Below are positions 9,179 to 20,169 of a stretch of 27,346 nt of DNA, piece by piece (positions within the stretch are counted from its first letter, which is position 1; every line of letters begins with the position of its first letter). The DNA is from Triparma columacea (lineage: Eukaryota > Sar > Bolidophyceae > Parmales > Triparmaceae), in NCBI GenBank assembly GCA_030267965.1, contig BRYA01000236.1:1-27346 (forward strand), read 5' to 3'. The position numbers and the translations under genes were made by a program. The notes under the pieces were generated by a model that worked only from the letters and a program-made list of their open reading frames with translations, did not search any database and was not told where the DNA came from.

Positions 9179-12100
9179 CTAAAATACTCCCCGCAGTACG
9201 TCGCCCTTCTTCTCCATGCTCTCCACCACCACGCTCCTTCCACCGGGCAAATTCTTGATGATGCCCCCCTTTCCTATCGGCCACTTGCTCTTCTTGATGC
9301 CCTCCATCTGTTTCGCCTTGTACTCATCCCACCCCTGGTTCATCCTTATTTCATCCTCCAGTACAATATCGTTAGGAAAGTGGGTGGCCATGGTCTTGAC
9401 CTTTTCCAGCAGGGCGCGGTCCACCTTGAACGTCCGAAAGATGGCTTTGTGAACCTTGACGGCGTGAATCACAGTGTCAGTCGTCACTGTTCCGTAACCC
9501 TTGCCATCATCTGGCTCCAAAAGAGCCTCACCGCCAACGAAGTCCGGAGGCACGAGCACCTTGAGCTCTTGGTCCTCACGAACCCCCACTTTCTTCTTCT
9601 TGCAAATTTTGATCATCCTCTTCACCGTCTCTATTCTTCTCTCAAGCTCCTCCTGCATCTTCTCACCGGCCGATATGGCCTCCTCCGGTACCATGACACC
9701 CTCCCCGCCCTGAATCTTTCGCGCCCCCCTCGCAAGGGTTAGCTTCCTACTATTGAGCTTGCTCATAATCTTGTTATTCGAGCTCTGCATGCTCCGATGG
9801 TAGGAGTACTTTGTCCTGCTTTCACTCAGCTGCTTCTTGAGGTCTCTCAAGGTCCTCTCGAGCTGAGCCACCTTGTCAGGGTACTTGGAAACAATCACAA
9901 CTCCCTTGACGAGAAAGTACATGCTGTCGCACTCCTCGTTCTGCCTCACGATCTTCTCGTTCCTAGGAATCGTCACCATCCTGCTCATCCTCGCTAGCCT
10001 CACGATGGCGTCGGTCGTCCAGCCCTTGAAAATCATGCTCCTCTTGAGCGCAAGGAACTTGGCCTTTTGCTGTTCGTTGCACGCTGCCTTGAAATACTTC
10101 TCAAAGAGGGGCGCAGAGAAGAGTAGGAACTCGCAGTTCGTAGAGCAGTAGTAAGTTTCGCGCAGAGCGGCCGGAGCATCCTTGAAATCTGCAATCGGCT
10201 CCTTCTTTTCCTCGTCCTTGCTGCCGTGCTCTTCTTCATGCAGCACCGCATCCTCATCATTCAGCTGGGGCTTCACAGTAGAATCGTAGTACTTTGTCCC
10301 TTTCCTTGCACCCTTCATCAACATGGCCCCATCGTTGAACCAGCCTCCCCTCTCGATCGTTCCAATCACAACCGTGTCTTGCTTGGTGTTCCTCATCTTG
10401 ACCTGGACGGTTCCGCTGACGACAAAGACCAACGATTCCGCAACTTCCCCCTGTAGGTAAGCAGCATGGGAGCGTACGACGGTGCGGTACTCGACTTGGC
10501 GCGCAATGTCGTACAAGCCATCCTCCGGGATGTTCTTGGTGATCTCATAGTCACGAAGAACGCGAATAATGTTCTTCAGGTCCTTCATGCCCCTCTCCCC
10601 GGGGGGACTGCAGAGCGAAACCTGAAGGGGGGTCGGCACGGAGAAGAGCTTGTCGAACAGCTCGTCTTCGACCCCGAGAGAATTCTTGAGCTGCGCCAGG
10701 GTGGGGGCGTTCATCATTAACTGGTCCTTCGATACGAAACTACCTCTGTTGCGTGTGGAATTCAGCGGCGTGAACGAGCCCGAGCGTGCCCTACCTCCGG
10801 GCGTGAAAGACACCCTTCGATTAGATGTATTCGTCAAGGGGCCATTCGTCGGAAGGGGGGTTATACTGTCCCGTTTTTCGCCCTTCAGATTCTTCGTTCC
10901 ATTATCATCACCTTCGTCTTCGTCGTCGTCACTGTCAACGAGTTTAATGTCCTCAGTAATTGTCAACTTCAAATCCTGTAGGTGTTTCCTGTCGGCGCGA
11001 CTTAACTTCTTGTGAGTAGGAGATGCAGGAGGGGTGCCATCAACAGTCGACGCGAGTCCCCCCAAGTTCCCCCCCCTCGTCTCTCTGCGCTTCTGCCTCT
11101 CCTTTTTCAGGCCCACCAGTAGGGCTTTCTTCAACTCTACATCATCTGCATTCTCATTTTTCTCCTTCTCGTCTTCTAATACCTCGAAGGGAGTCAGCTC
11201 CTCCTTGGGCCGGTTCTTGTTGTCTGTGCTTGAAACCTTCTTATCAGTGGATCGCTTCGAAGGCGCAGTGGACGGTCGCTTCATCTTCTTCCTTGTATTT
11301 TCCACCTCTTCCTTGCCCACCCTCATTAGCTTTTCGGCCTCCTTCAACCGCTGGTCCTTCATAATTTGCTCCACCCTCATGTAGTCCCGCTGGCACTCCA
11401 AGAAGTTACCCAGTCGCCTCTGTATCATGGCACGGGCTCCCCTGGCCCTGACGTCGTTTGGGCTCCTTCTCAGGGCATCCTCGAGGTCCTTAAGGGCCGC
11501 TTCGTCGTCACCGGTGTGAACATGAACGAGAGCGCGATTGAAGAGAATCATGGTAGAGTTGACCTCCTGGTTCGATCGGTCGTGCTCTGATTCCTTCGTC
11601 TCCGAAGATGGCCGCGCCGACTGCGGCCTCTTGCGATCCCCGCCACCATTCTTATTGGCCTTTTTGGCAACCTTCCGCTGCCTCGACCTCTGCTTCTCTC
11701 CCTCCTCCTGGATTTTGAGGGCATTCGTAAAATCCTGCAGCGCCTTGTACATGTTACCCATCTTATCGTTGCACACCCCCCTGCTAAACCAACCCTGCGC
11801 GCTCCGCCTTTCTGCAACAAGGGCCTTGGAGTAGAAATCTCTCGCCATGTTGTAGTTCTTTTGCACTTGCCACTGGTAGCCGGTGCGGAGGAAGTAATTG
11901 GCCGCCGACGTTAATGCCTGGGACGGCTTAATTTCGATGAGGTCGTACTGCAGCATATCTGGGGGCATTTCGATCGCCTCATTCATCACCTCTTTGAGAA
12001 CGACCTTTTGTTTCTTCTTTGCCGCGGCGGCGATCGCAACTTGGACGAATGACACCTGCTGGGTGTCGGCGACAGAAGACTTTCGCCTACCTTTCTTTGG

Positions 12101-14458
12101 CTTCGAAAATGGAATCTCCGCCTTTGGTTTAGCTTCCTCCTTCAGTTTCAGTAGTCCCCACGCACTGCGCCAACGAGCGAAGCAACGTGTGAGAATAACG
12201 GGTGTGCGTCATTCACATAAAAGTGCGCAGGTTGAGAGCGTCTCATCTTACCTAGTCTTGCCATCTTTGTCTCCGTCCTTGCTCTCATCGCCCTTCTCCA
12301 TTCCGGCGTTGTTCTCCTTTCTCGCCTCTACCTTCCCCCTAAGTTTAAGCGCAAACCCCGAAACCTTTCTTTTAGTGTTTTCCTTCAGCTGAATTTCCTT
12401 ACGTTCAACCGCAGAGTCAGACCTACCCCTATGCGCTATCTCGTTGATGATATGTCTATTGTCCATTGCCTTGATTTTTTCCGCCCCGGTCGCTTGCCTT
12501 ACTGCCCCCGTTGCAAGTCTGGCAATTTTGGCATCCCTGTGAGCGTTCATTAACCTGACGAGCGTCTTAACCTTTTTGACGCTGCGACAAGAAACCCAAG
12601 TCGGGGGGAGGGGGTCGCGCGATTATTAGTTAGAATGGTTGTGCTGGGGTTGGGCAACGACTTGATTTCTGCCTATTCTCACCTCAATCCCCTCGAGGTC
12701 CTCGGAGATCCAATGGGTGGCTTCTTCCTTATGACAAACGGTGCCATTTCGGGGGCTATGCGAATGGCGTTAGGGTCATTGTTGTCCTTGCCGCCTGACG
12801 GGGTCCGCACGGAGGAGGGTGTCTCGGGGCCACTTGCATTTGCAGGAATATCAATGAAGTGACCGGCAGAGTTCTTTGGAGTCGACGCAGGGATGTGCTT
12901 AGGGCCTCCTCGACGGTAGAGCCGGGGGCGGAGGTCCTCCGAGGCAAGACCTACCTTGGGTCGAGGTTTGCCCTTGTGCTTCAGCTTGTTTTCCATTAGC
13001 TTGTCGTCGAAGTTCACGTCTGCGGCGGCAGTGGCAAGCGAAGCGAGTAGCGGAAGGGTTGTATTAAAGGGTAAGTGAGTTGCGTAGAAGGCACTTGAAC
13101 GCGACGACATGACCGCGACGACATAATCCTCATGATCTCCTACCTGTTCCGGCCATCATCCTCTTGAGTGCGAGGGATGTCTTCTGTGACCTGCCCTGCT
13201 TGAGAATGTTTCTCCCCAATAGCTTGAGTCTCGGTTTCTTGGCCCCCTCCGGGAGGGCATTCAGTTGCGCCTTGGTCTCCTTCCACGCCCTTTCAGGGGT
13301 CTCGGATGTCGTCTCGAGCTTGTCGGGTTGTGTCAGATCCTCGTCGTCGTCACCGTCGTAGTCGGGGTAGAATGTTGGGTAGTTGAACTCCTTCTCCACA
13401 GCCCTAAGCTCGCTATAAGCGGCGAAAACAAAGGCATACTTCTTAATGATACCCTTTGGAAAGAGTGTAAGGGCGGGCGAGCGATTTAGTGGGTGAAGTG
13501 AGCCGCAGAAGAAACAGTTCGAGTTAGTGTGCTTGCAAAAGATCGACCGCACAGAAAGGTCACACAGTGCGCACTCGCACTCTTCTCTTCAACCCTCACC
13601 TCAGCCAGCTTCCTAATGTCCTTCATGTTGCTCCACCTTTCTTCCTTGGATAGCTCCTGGTCTCCCGCTGGGAATGCCGTTGAAGGAATGTACCCACATA
13701 CGACCGAGTGCGAAAGGGAGTTCGACAGGGACTGCAGGTGACCTCCGGCGTTCGCGAGGTCGACAGCAGGCTGGCTGGCACGGTTAATCGCGGCGGGTGG
13801 GGTCTTGGTTGAATCAACGAGAGAGACGGCTTGGTCGAGAGTCGAAGGGTCAACTGTCAAGATTATAGGGATGGTCTCCATCCTGGAAACGGAGGGGTCC
13901 GACAGCCTAGACTCCACGTGCTCGATCATCCGGACGGAGACCGAGTCGAGGGCGGCGAATATTAGCCTGACGCAGTTTTTCGTCCTGGTCGGGTCTGAGT
14001 TGTTCCTTTTTATAACGTCCACCATCTCGTCGTACTCGTTTATTTCTATCACCCTCTTGCAGATCGGCCGCAGTACCGTGGACATCGCCTTTCTATCTGA
14101 GACGGACTTGTTGTATACGACGACCGTCGCTGCCCCGAGGGAAGCATTTTCCTTTGCGTTTATCGCCTCGACTACAGTAGGGTGGAGGGTCTTGAAGACC
14201 AGCTCGTCGTCCACGAGCTGCGGGTGTGGGGAGGGGTTGGGGGATAGAGGGTGAACGAGGGAGGGGCGGCGCCTTCTTGTTGTTGGGGAAAGTATTTACC
14301 TTGTCGAGCAGGGCGATCTCTGAGTCCTCTGAGGAGGAGGAGGAGGAGGAGCAAGCCGAAGAGTCGTCATCTCCATCTAACGCGGCAGATTCTAAAGACT
14401 TTTGAATTTCAGACAGCTGCTTGTGCAGCGCATTCCGTGTCGGGAGTTGATGAAACAT
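9179..14458 (-). CDS. Large TPR protein with two cyclic-nucleotide-binding-like domains and a receiver-like region
   Basis: Six exons (14458-14300, 14217-13600, 13453-13144, 13019-12683, 12581-12252, 12164-9179) join in phase to 1,579 residues. Exon 1 has a Ser/Asp-rich segment. Exon 2 (residues 54-259) alternates strands and helices like a response-regulator receiver (ATVVVYNKS, VRLIFAALDS, TIPIILTVDPS), but lacks the usual acidic pair. Residues about 671-746 and 787-856 are TPR-like (YSKALVAERRSAQGWFSRG; FNRALVHVHTGDDEAALKDLEDAL). Basic and acidic disordered linkers follow. Two cNMP-binding folds lie near 1115-1280 (YLQGEVAESLVFVVSGTVQV) and 1290-1480 (IVRQNEECDSMYFLVKGVVIV ... FVGGEALLEP). 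The second is split by a coiled coil of about 100 residues. Both phosphate-binding cassettes miss the usual arginine, so ligand binding is doubtful. The role is probably signalling or scaffolding, perhaps flagellar. A strong acceptor 16 bases upstream of the ATG suggests a 5'-leader intron. Confidence 0.8.
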
Positions 14459-14748
14459 GAGCCAGCTTTCGAGACTGTTGGGTTAGGGGGAGGGGAAGGA
14501 AGGAACAAAAGGGGCAGCGAGATGGTTTCGAGAGGGAATTAGAAATATCGCAGTTTACGGGCGAGGGATGGTAAGGGGGCGAGGTTGGGGTGTGGGAGGT
14601 GGGGGAGGAGGGGAAAATAGGAATGGGGTCCTCAATTAATTTAGCCTTGCCATGGGTGCCTCTCTCTCGGAATCAATATGTGAATAATCCTTTGTCACAA
14701 TGAAAAAAACGATCGTTCAACATTTCCCTCTTCCTCTCCCCCCTATTC

Positions 14749-16679
14749 TCAAACAGGTGTCTGCGTTTTTTCTTCCTCCCTAATCATCCCTCCCTTAATC
14801 CAAATCTCAAACTCCCCATCAATCTCCCCTCCTCCCCTTCCCGTCACCTCCTCCCTCATATCCCTCCCCACAACCTCCTCCCTATCAACCACAACATGGA
14901 ACCTCGCTTCATCCATAAGATCCTCAAATTTCGGTCCCGTGCTAATCCCGGCCTTGGCAGCTTCCCTCCTATCCTCTTCGCTCATATTAGCAACATCATC
15001 CAATGCGTCCCAATAATCCGGCAGTTCAACCTTCGGTGGGTTCGCCTTATAGTAAGACTTCACGGCCACGGACTGGAGGAGGGTGAAGAGATTTGAGGTC
15101 GCCCAATATATGGTTAAACCGGCGGGGACTTGGAGGGAGAAATAACCTATCATTAAAGGGAGGAATTTAAGGACCCTTTGAGAGCTCTGAGAGAAGCGGG
15201 AGAAGCGAAAGTGAAGAAGGTTTTGCAGGAGGTTTTAGTCAATAGAATCTCTCTCTCTCGAAACCCTGCGTATATTCCCATCCCCCTTATAATTCCCCTC
15301 CCCCCCCCCCCATTCTCACCTCTAACTGTTGTATCTCCTCCTCCGACATACCCTCCTGATCCTGCGGTGGTGTCATAACCTTCATAGTCGTCCCTTGCAG
15401 CAGCACAAGCAGTATCGGCATCGTCAAGAACGCAAGTGTAGTCTCCCACCCAAGTTGTGGTGTGAACGTGTTTAGGTCAAAGTTTGAGGTTAACCACTCC
15501 ATACCGCGGTAGTTTGGTGCTTCAACTGGACCTTGTAGTGTGGGTATCCATAGGAAACCCTCGTCGATTTTCCCCTCCTTTGCTAGGAGGGTTACGGAAC
15601 GGTAGAGACCGAGGAATATGGGGAGCTGGAGGAGGGAGACGAAGCAGCCGGCGAGAGGGTTCTGGTTGGCGTCCTCGAACAACTTGGAGAGGGCGCGGTT
15701 CTGCATGTCCTTGTTGTCCTATTGGTTGGAAGGGGCAGGGGGTGAGTGGGGGGAGATGGATAGGTTGGAGGTGGGGGGGGGAATATGGAGTTGTTGTTAA
15801 GGTTGTGTTCCTTAGGGGTTGAAATATTGCGGTCGCTCCTCAGGCGTTGAAGTATTCCGCGTATCTCCGTCGCACGTCGCGCATCATGCAAAGAAACACC
15901 GCCCCCCCAAAATACCCTCCCTCCTCCCCAACCTTACCTTGAACTTTTCTTTGATTTCATTCTGGTAAGGTTTGAGTGCCTTCATCATTTCCGCGCTCTT
16001 CGTCTGCTGTATACTAAGCGGCACCAGCGCCGTCCTAACGCTGAGCGTGAAGGCGGCTATGCTGATACCCCAGGTCTTCTGGATACCGACGGTGTTTAGA
16101 GGAGGGGTTATGATGTCGTGGACGAGGGAGAGAGTGTTCTTCATGAAGGAGAGGTACTGTTCCCACCATCCTGAGGGGGGGCGGGGGGGACAGAGTTAGG
16201 AGGGGACGGGAGGAACAGTTTGGGTTTGGGACAATAGGTTTTGATGGGTGGTAAGTGAAAGTATTTGGTCTTATCGTGGTTGAAAACAGGAGGGACACAC
16301 GGTCACGTATTCACACATACGCGTATAATCGTTTGAGGGTGACAGCAACCTCTCGCTCCTCCCCCCCCTTCAGGTTGAGTTTGGAACTTTGCCCGGCTTA
16401 GTTGAAGAACGTGCTCATTTTCCTTTTTAGGCACATGCGGTGTATAAATCCAGCATCCTCACCATTCTTCGCGGCTTCTTCAGTCAGTACGGCAGCATCT
16501 GCAATCGTAAAGTGTTGTAGGGCAGAGTTTACTGAGGAAATGTGCTCAATGAGATCGGCAGGGTTATGGACATTTAATTGACTATTGGGACAATTTGAGG
16601 TACAACTTCTAGTAAGGAATGGTGTTGGGGTAAAAGATGTACCCAAATGTACAAGAACTAGGAGTAATAACGCCTTCAT
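14749..16679 (-). CDS. ALB3: ALB3/YidC/Oxa1-family plastid membrane insertase
   Basis: Four exons (16679-16463, 16170-15938, 15718-15320, 15186-14749) keep phase and give 428 residues. I chose the ATG at 16679 because it opens MKALLLLVLVHLGTSFTPTPF, a signal peptide followed by an S-F junction, which routes proteins into secondary plastids. The body carries YidC/Oxa1 marks: GWWEQYLSFMKNTLSLVHDI, WGISIAAFTLSVRTALVPL, the conserved KPYQNEIKEKFKDNKDMQNR cytosolic-type loop, QNPLAGCFVSLLQLPIFLGLYR, and KFLPLMIGYFSLQVPAGLTIYW. This gives the usual five membrane spans. The protein inserts light-harvesting and other proteins into thylakoids (family knowledge). The C-terminal tail after the last span is about 100 residues long and acidic, ending EEEKTQTPV. 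I see no typical basic ALB3 cpSRP43-binding motif. Confidence 0.93.
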
Positions 16680-17008
16680 TGGGTTTTTAAAGGAGAGCAA
16701 ATTTTTTGTGGATTTTTTTGGGCAAAAGTCAGCTTCTGACAAATCTCCTAAAAAAATGTTTTCGGGTGAGAAACACATTACAATTATAGACGCATAAGAC
16801 TTATATATAATAATTGCTCCTCGTGATACTACAAAATCGTCGTCATACCTACGAGGGATAGAAAAAATTTGAAGACTCTCCTCGACCTCCAACAGTCTGT
16901 AACACAATCCCCCTTCAAGACAACTTCATGACTTACTACCAACTTCAGGGCTCACATAATGATTGACTACGTCACGCTCAAAGTCCCGGCCACGTCAATG
17001 TACCAAAT
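16680..17008. other. Divergent intergenic region between ALB3 and GOT1
   Basis: This segment is AT-richer than its surroundings and should hold both promoters and leaders. The minus-strand frame of ALB3 exon 1 stays open to 16907, but its residues do not look like a targeting signal, so I read it as leader. A short first exon of GOT1 may lie in the right half. Confidence 0.4.
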
Positions 17009-17512
17009 ATGTGCTCCAAATATCCCCCCAATATGGAACCATTGCAATCGACAAATCTCATCCCCTCCTCCTCCCTCCCCTCCCCTCCTCCAGACAATGC
17101 AAAGATAGGAACCTTCCTCCTAACCCTCTCCGTCCTCTGTCTCTTCCTCGGCGTCCTCTTCCTCTTTGATTCCGCTCTCCTAGCGCTCGGTGATATACTT
17201 TTCCTCCTCGGTTTAACACTAACAATAGGTCCCTCCCGAACCCTCCGTTTCTTCGGTCGTCCCGACCGACTCCGTGGCATCGTAACATTCTTCGGTGGTA
17301 TCATCCTAGTGTTCCTCCGCTGGCCTATTCTTGGTATGGTGTGTCAAGTCTACGGTATAATCTACCTGTTCGGTCAGTTCTTCCCAATAGCCGCCAACGC
17401 CATGAGGAACGTGCCGGTTTTGGGGGGACTATTAAGGAACGAGAAGGTCGAGAACTTTATTGAAGGCTTTGGGAGAGGGGGTGGACTTCCTAGTAGGAGA
17501 CCACCTGTGTAA
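17009..17512 (+). CDS. GOT1: GOT1-like Golgi transport membrane protein
   Basis: From 17094 to the stop at 17512 the frame encodes 138 residues, the full size of GOT1/GOLT1. It has four hydrophobic spans ([77 protein letters not shown]). The family marks ALLALGD, RPD and NVPVLGGLL stand out. GOT1 acts in ER-Golgi traffic. The N-terminus is unsettled: the frame is open from an ATG at 17009 through a Pro/Ser-rich stretch, but that stretch is a C-rich tract ending CCTCCAG at 17093. It is therefore probably an intron, with a short first exon upstream supplying one base of the Asp codon. The gene ends 122 bp from the convergent RFC4 stop. Confidence 0.85.
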   Translation: MCSKYPPNMEPLQSTNLIPSSSLPSPPPDNAKIGTFLLTLSVLCLFLGVLFLFDSALLALGDILFLLGLTLTIGPSRTLRFFGRPDRLRGIVTFFGGIILVFLRWPILGMVCQVYGIIYLFGQFFPIAANAMRNVPVLGGLLRNEKVENFIEGFGRGGGLPSRRPPV

Positions 17513-17634
17513 AGGGAGGTGTATAAAAAGGAAGTATATATTGGAGAGAAGAAAGCCTGGGTATTATTTGTTATCCTCAGTCCCCTCTTTACAAAGAACT
17601 CTCCCCCCCCCCCCCCCACCCCCTTTAGTTTCGT

Positions 17635-19085
17635 TTAGATCCTCTTCCCCTCGAATGCCTTAACGATGTTTCCCCCCACGTCCATGATCTGCAGAGTTTC
17701 GTCCGCCCCCTCCACCAAAGTTTTGTCCGCCCTCCCTATCTTAACGCATACCCTTGCCTTGTCCTCGTCGTTCAGGAGGGGGGACGTTACGACGAGGTCT
17801 GAGAGGGCCTTGAGGATCTCTACACCGGGGTAACCACTGCATACGAGGTCCTCAACGGCGGTCTGCATGTTTGAGAAGCTGGGGGGGAAGGTTTGGGCGT
17901 TAGCTCTTGAATATCTTGGGAAAAATGCGCTTCATGGGCGCTTCATAATGGGCTTAGCCAGGATTGAATTTCTTTAAATCAGTAGCTCTCACCTCTTGGA
18001 CTTGCACGCCTCCCACATAGGCTCAACAGCCTTGCTCGGGCATCGGCCTGACATTTCTTCCACGTCCGAGACCTGGACGTTACCCCCGGAGGTCAGGTTG
18101 TAGCAGGACTGGAGGGTGGTCACGGCAGAACGCATGTCGCCGTTGGAGAGGGATATGACCTTGGCGAGGACTAAGGGTTTGGTGGATGGAAGGGGTTAGG
18201 ATGGCTTTGAATCATTTTATGCACATCGCCCTTGTGCCCTCCCCTCCCCCCCCCTCCCCCCCCCTCTCGTCACCCCTTTACTCACCTTCTGGTGTAACAG
18301 TAACGTTCTCCCCACTGCAAATCTCTAGTAGCCTCCCCTTCATGCTCTCCCCCGGCAGCGGCTGGAACCTAAACTTGGCGCACCTGCTTGTGATGGGCGC
18401 AATGATCCTGGTGACGTAGTTGCAAATCAGACAGAAACGAGTTATGCGGGAGTGGGACTCGATCACGCGACGGAGGGCGGACTGGGCGTCGACGGTCATT
18501 GTGTCGGACTCGTCCAGGATGATTAGCTTGAAGGGGGGGCAGGGGTGATCTTTTAGGTCCTCAGGAGTGGGCTTGGAAACAGTCAGGTTGGCGAAGTTCT
18601 TGACCTGTTGGTGTATGTGTGTGTGTTTGGGGGGGGAGTTAGGGCTCTGAGAATGGGGGAGGTGGGGGCTTGGGGAATTGTGTGTGCCCAGTCGTGTGTT
18701 GTTGTGTTTCCTTCATCAGGCTCACCTTGTTCCTAACGATGCTAATACCCCTCTCGTCACTCGCGTTCATCTCCAGCACCCTATCCTTGTAGACCCTCGG
18801 CCCCCAAAGCGTCCTCGCAAGCGCCAGCGCCATGGTGGTCTTCCCTGTCCCTGGGGGCCCGTAGAAGAGGAGGTGGGGAAGGTTCCCTGTAGCCACGGCG
18901 TTCGTGAGGGTGGCGACAGTCTCGGTCTGGTGGGCGACGTCGGTGAGGGACTTGGGGCGGTACTTCTCAACCCAGGGAAGGGAGCGCTTGGGGCCCTCGG
19001 TGGGGGCGACGAAGTCATCATCAGAGTCCATATCAAGAGTGGTGGGAGGGGGATCCTCGAGATCCATCATTTCAGTGTTGGGCAT
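17635..19085 (-). CDS. RFC4: Replication factor C subunit 4 (clamp loader)
   Basis: Four exons (19085-18726, 18604-18286, 18170-17993, 17878-17635) join in phase to 366 residues, matching RFC4 length. Motifs: [10 protein letters not shown] (RFC box II), Walker A GPPGTGKT at residues 76-83, NASDERG, Walker B LIILDESD, the arginine-finger SRC box (TSRCAKFRF), and NGDMRSA sensor 2-type residues. PPFK before Walker B and NFANLTV are typical of RFC4 (yeast Rfc2). The complex loads PCNA onto primed DNA in the nucleus. An acidic stretch (DMDSDDD) precedes box II. A C-rich tract ends CCACAG one base before the ATG at 19085, so a 5'-leader intron is likely. An in-frame upstream ATG at 19163 would read through that tract and is less likely. 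Confidence 0.94.
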
Positions 19086-19407
19086 GCTGTGGGAGGTGGA
19101 ATAGAGAGAAGGTGAGGGTGTAAAAGGGGGTAGTAGGGGGTTAGACGGGCGGAGCAGAGGCATGGGGGGAAAGGGGAGGGTGAAATGAGGGAGAGGCAGA
19201 ACGGAGGGAGAAGCGGGATGGTTTGGTTAAGGGAGAGGAAGCGTATCGTGCGGGATTTTGAGGTGTGATAGGGGGAGTTAACGTAGATATACGTCTTATA
19301 ATGGGCAAAGTAGCTTACATTTATGTATAAAATGAGCTAAAATGAATGAGAAGGAAACCAGACCCAGCAATCGGCAAGGCAAAAGCCCAGGAATTAAAAA
19401 AAGCATC
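19086..19407. other. Divergent intergenic region between RFC4 and the lumen-targeted gene
   Basis: The left part is a C-rich (minus strand) probable leader intron of RFC4. The right part, about 19270-19340, is AT-rich and may hold promoters. No RNA gene or repeat was seen. Confidence 0.4.
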
Positions 19408-20058
19408 ATGCGCTTCGTACTCTTAGTTCTATCCATACTTTCGGCTACACGGAGTTATAATATATGTCCATCTCGTCGTTCATTTCTGAAGTCCTCAACG
19501 CTAGTATTAATCCCAATAATCCCCTCCTCCTCAATCGCAGTCGTGGATGACATCGCATCAGGTGTTGTTCTCGCTTCTGATTCCGCTTCCGATTCCGTTC
19601 TCTCCCCTGATACTGTCCTCTCCGATTCCTCCGATTCCCCCTCCTCCTCCGTTCCCCCCCCTCCTCCCCCCTCCCCCCCCCCCCTCCCCTCCGATGTGGT
19701 CTTAAGCTACGACAGTTTCCTCAATCTCCTCTCCACATCCCCTCTCTCAGTTCGTCTAGTAACCCTCTCCACCCCCACCCTAACCTCAATATCATGCGAG
19801 CTCGTCGACGGTACTTCCTTCACCGTATCCGGTGCAATCGAGAGTACAGTCGACCCTAGGAGTCCCTTGAAGGTAGTTAGTAAATGCCGTGACCTCGGAG
19901 TCCCATACACAACGGACTTGATGGGTGGGGGTGTGGGGGAAGGGAGAGGGAAGGTTTACTATAATAGTAGAGTTAGGGAGGCGGAGAAGAAGAACGTTGA
20001 CAAGAGGGCGAGGATTAAGGCAGATGAGGAGGATAGGTTGAGGTCAGGGGGCGTTTGA
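19408..20058 (+). CDS. Probable thylakoid-lumen protein with an FtsH N-domain-like fold only
   Basis: A single exon of 216 residues. The ATG at 19408 opens MRFVLLVLSILSATRS, a signal peptide. Next comes CPSRRSFLKSSTLVLIPIIP, a twin-arginine motif plus hydrophobic stretch, as in Tat-dependent lumenal proteins. After a Ser/Asp-rich linker and a run of Pro (residues about 93-105), the globular part LSYDSFLNLL ... TSISCELVDGTSFTVSG ... PLKVVSKCRDLGVPYTTD resembles the small extracytoplasmic domain found before the membrane span of FtsH proteases. No AAA or peptidase domain follows; the protein ends in a charged KKNVDKRARIKADEEDRL helix. An in-frame ATG 22 codons upstream (19342) would bury the signal peptide and is rejected. 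The FtsH likeness is inference. Confidence 0.7.
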   Translation: MRFVLLVLSILSATRSYNICPSRRSFLKSSTLVLIPIIPSSSIAVVDDIASGVVLASDSASDSVLSPDTVLSDSSDSPSSSVPPPPPPSPPPLPSDVVLSYDSFLNLLSTSPLSVRLVTLSTPTLTSISCELVDGTSFTVSGAIESTVDPRSPLKVVSKCRDLGVPYTTDLMGGGVGEGRGKVYYNSRVREAEKKNVDKRARIKADEEDRLRSGGV

Positions 20059-20169
20059 AAGGTTTTCATCATTTTGTTTGAACGTTTTCTAAAGCTTTTT
20101 TTTTACTTTGGGTCTGTTATATTTGCGTACCACCCTTGTAGCCCCCCCCCCCCCTCTCCCCCCCCTCTC

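Noticed and set aside
12056..12164. Start of the large TPR/cNMP gene at 12055
   Set aside because: That codon is GTG inside an open frame, and upstream exons join in perfect phase to 14458.
15739..15891. Extra exon of ALB3 between exons 2 and 3
   Set aside because: The frame is broken, and the KFK-DNKDMQNR join without it matches the family.
16680..16907. N-terminal extension of ALB3 from an ATG at 16907
   Set aside because: It would bury the hydrophobic signal peptide that starts at 16679.
19086..19163. N-terminal extension of RFC4 from 19163
   Set aside because: The added residues come from a C-rich tract ending in a splice acceptor; RFC4 family length fits the 19085 start.
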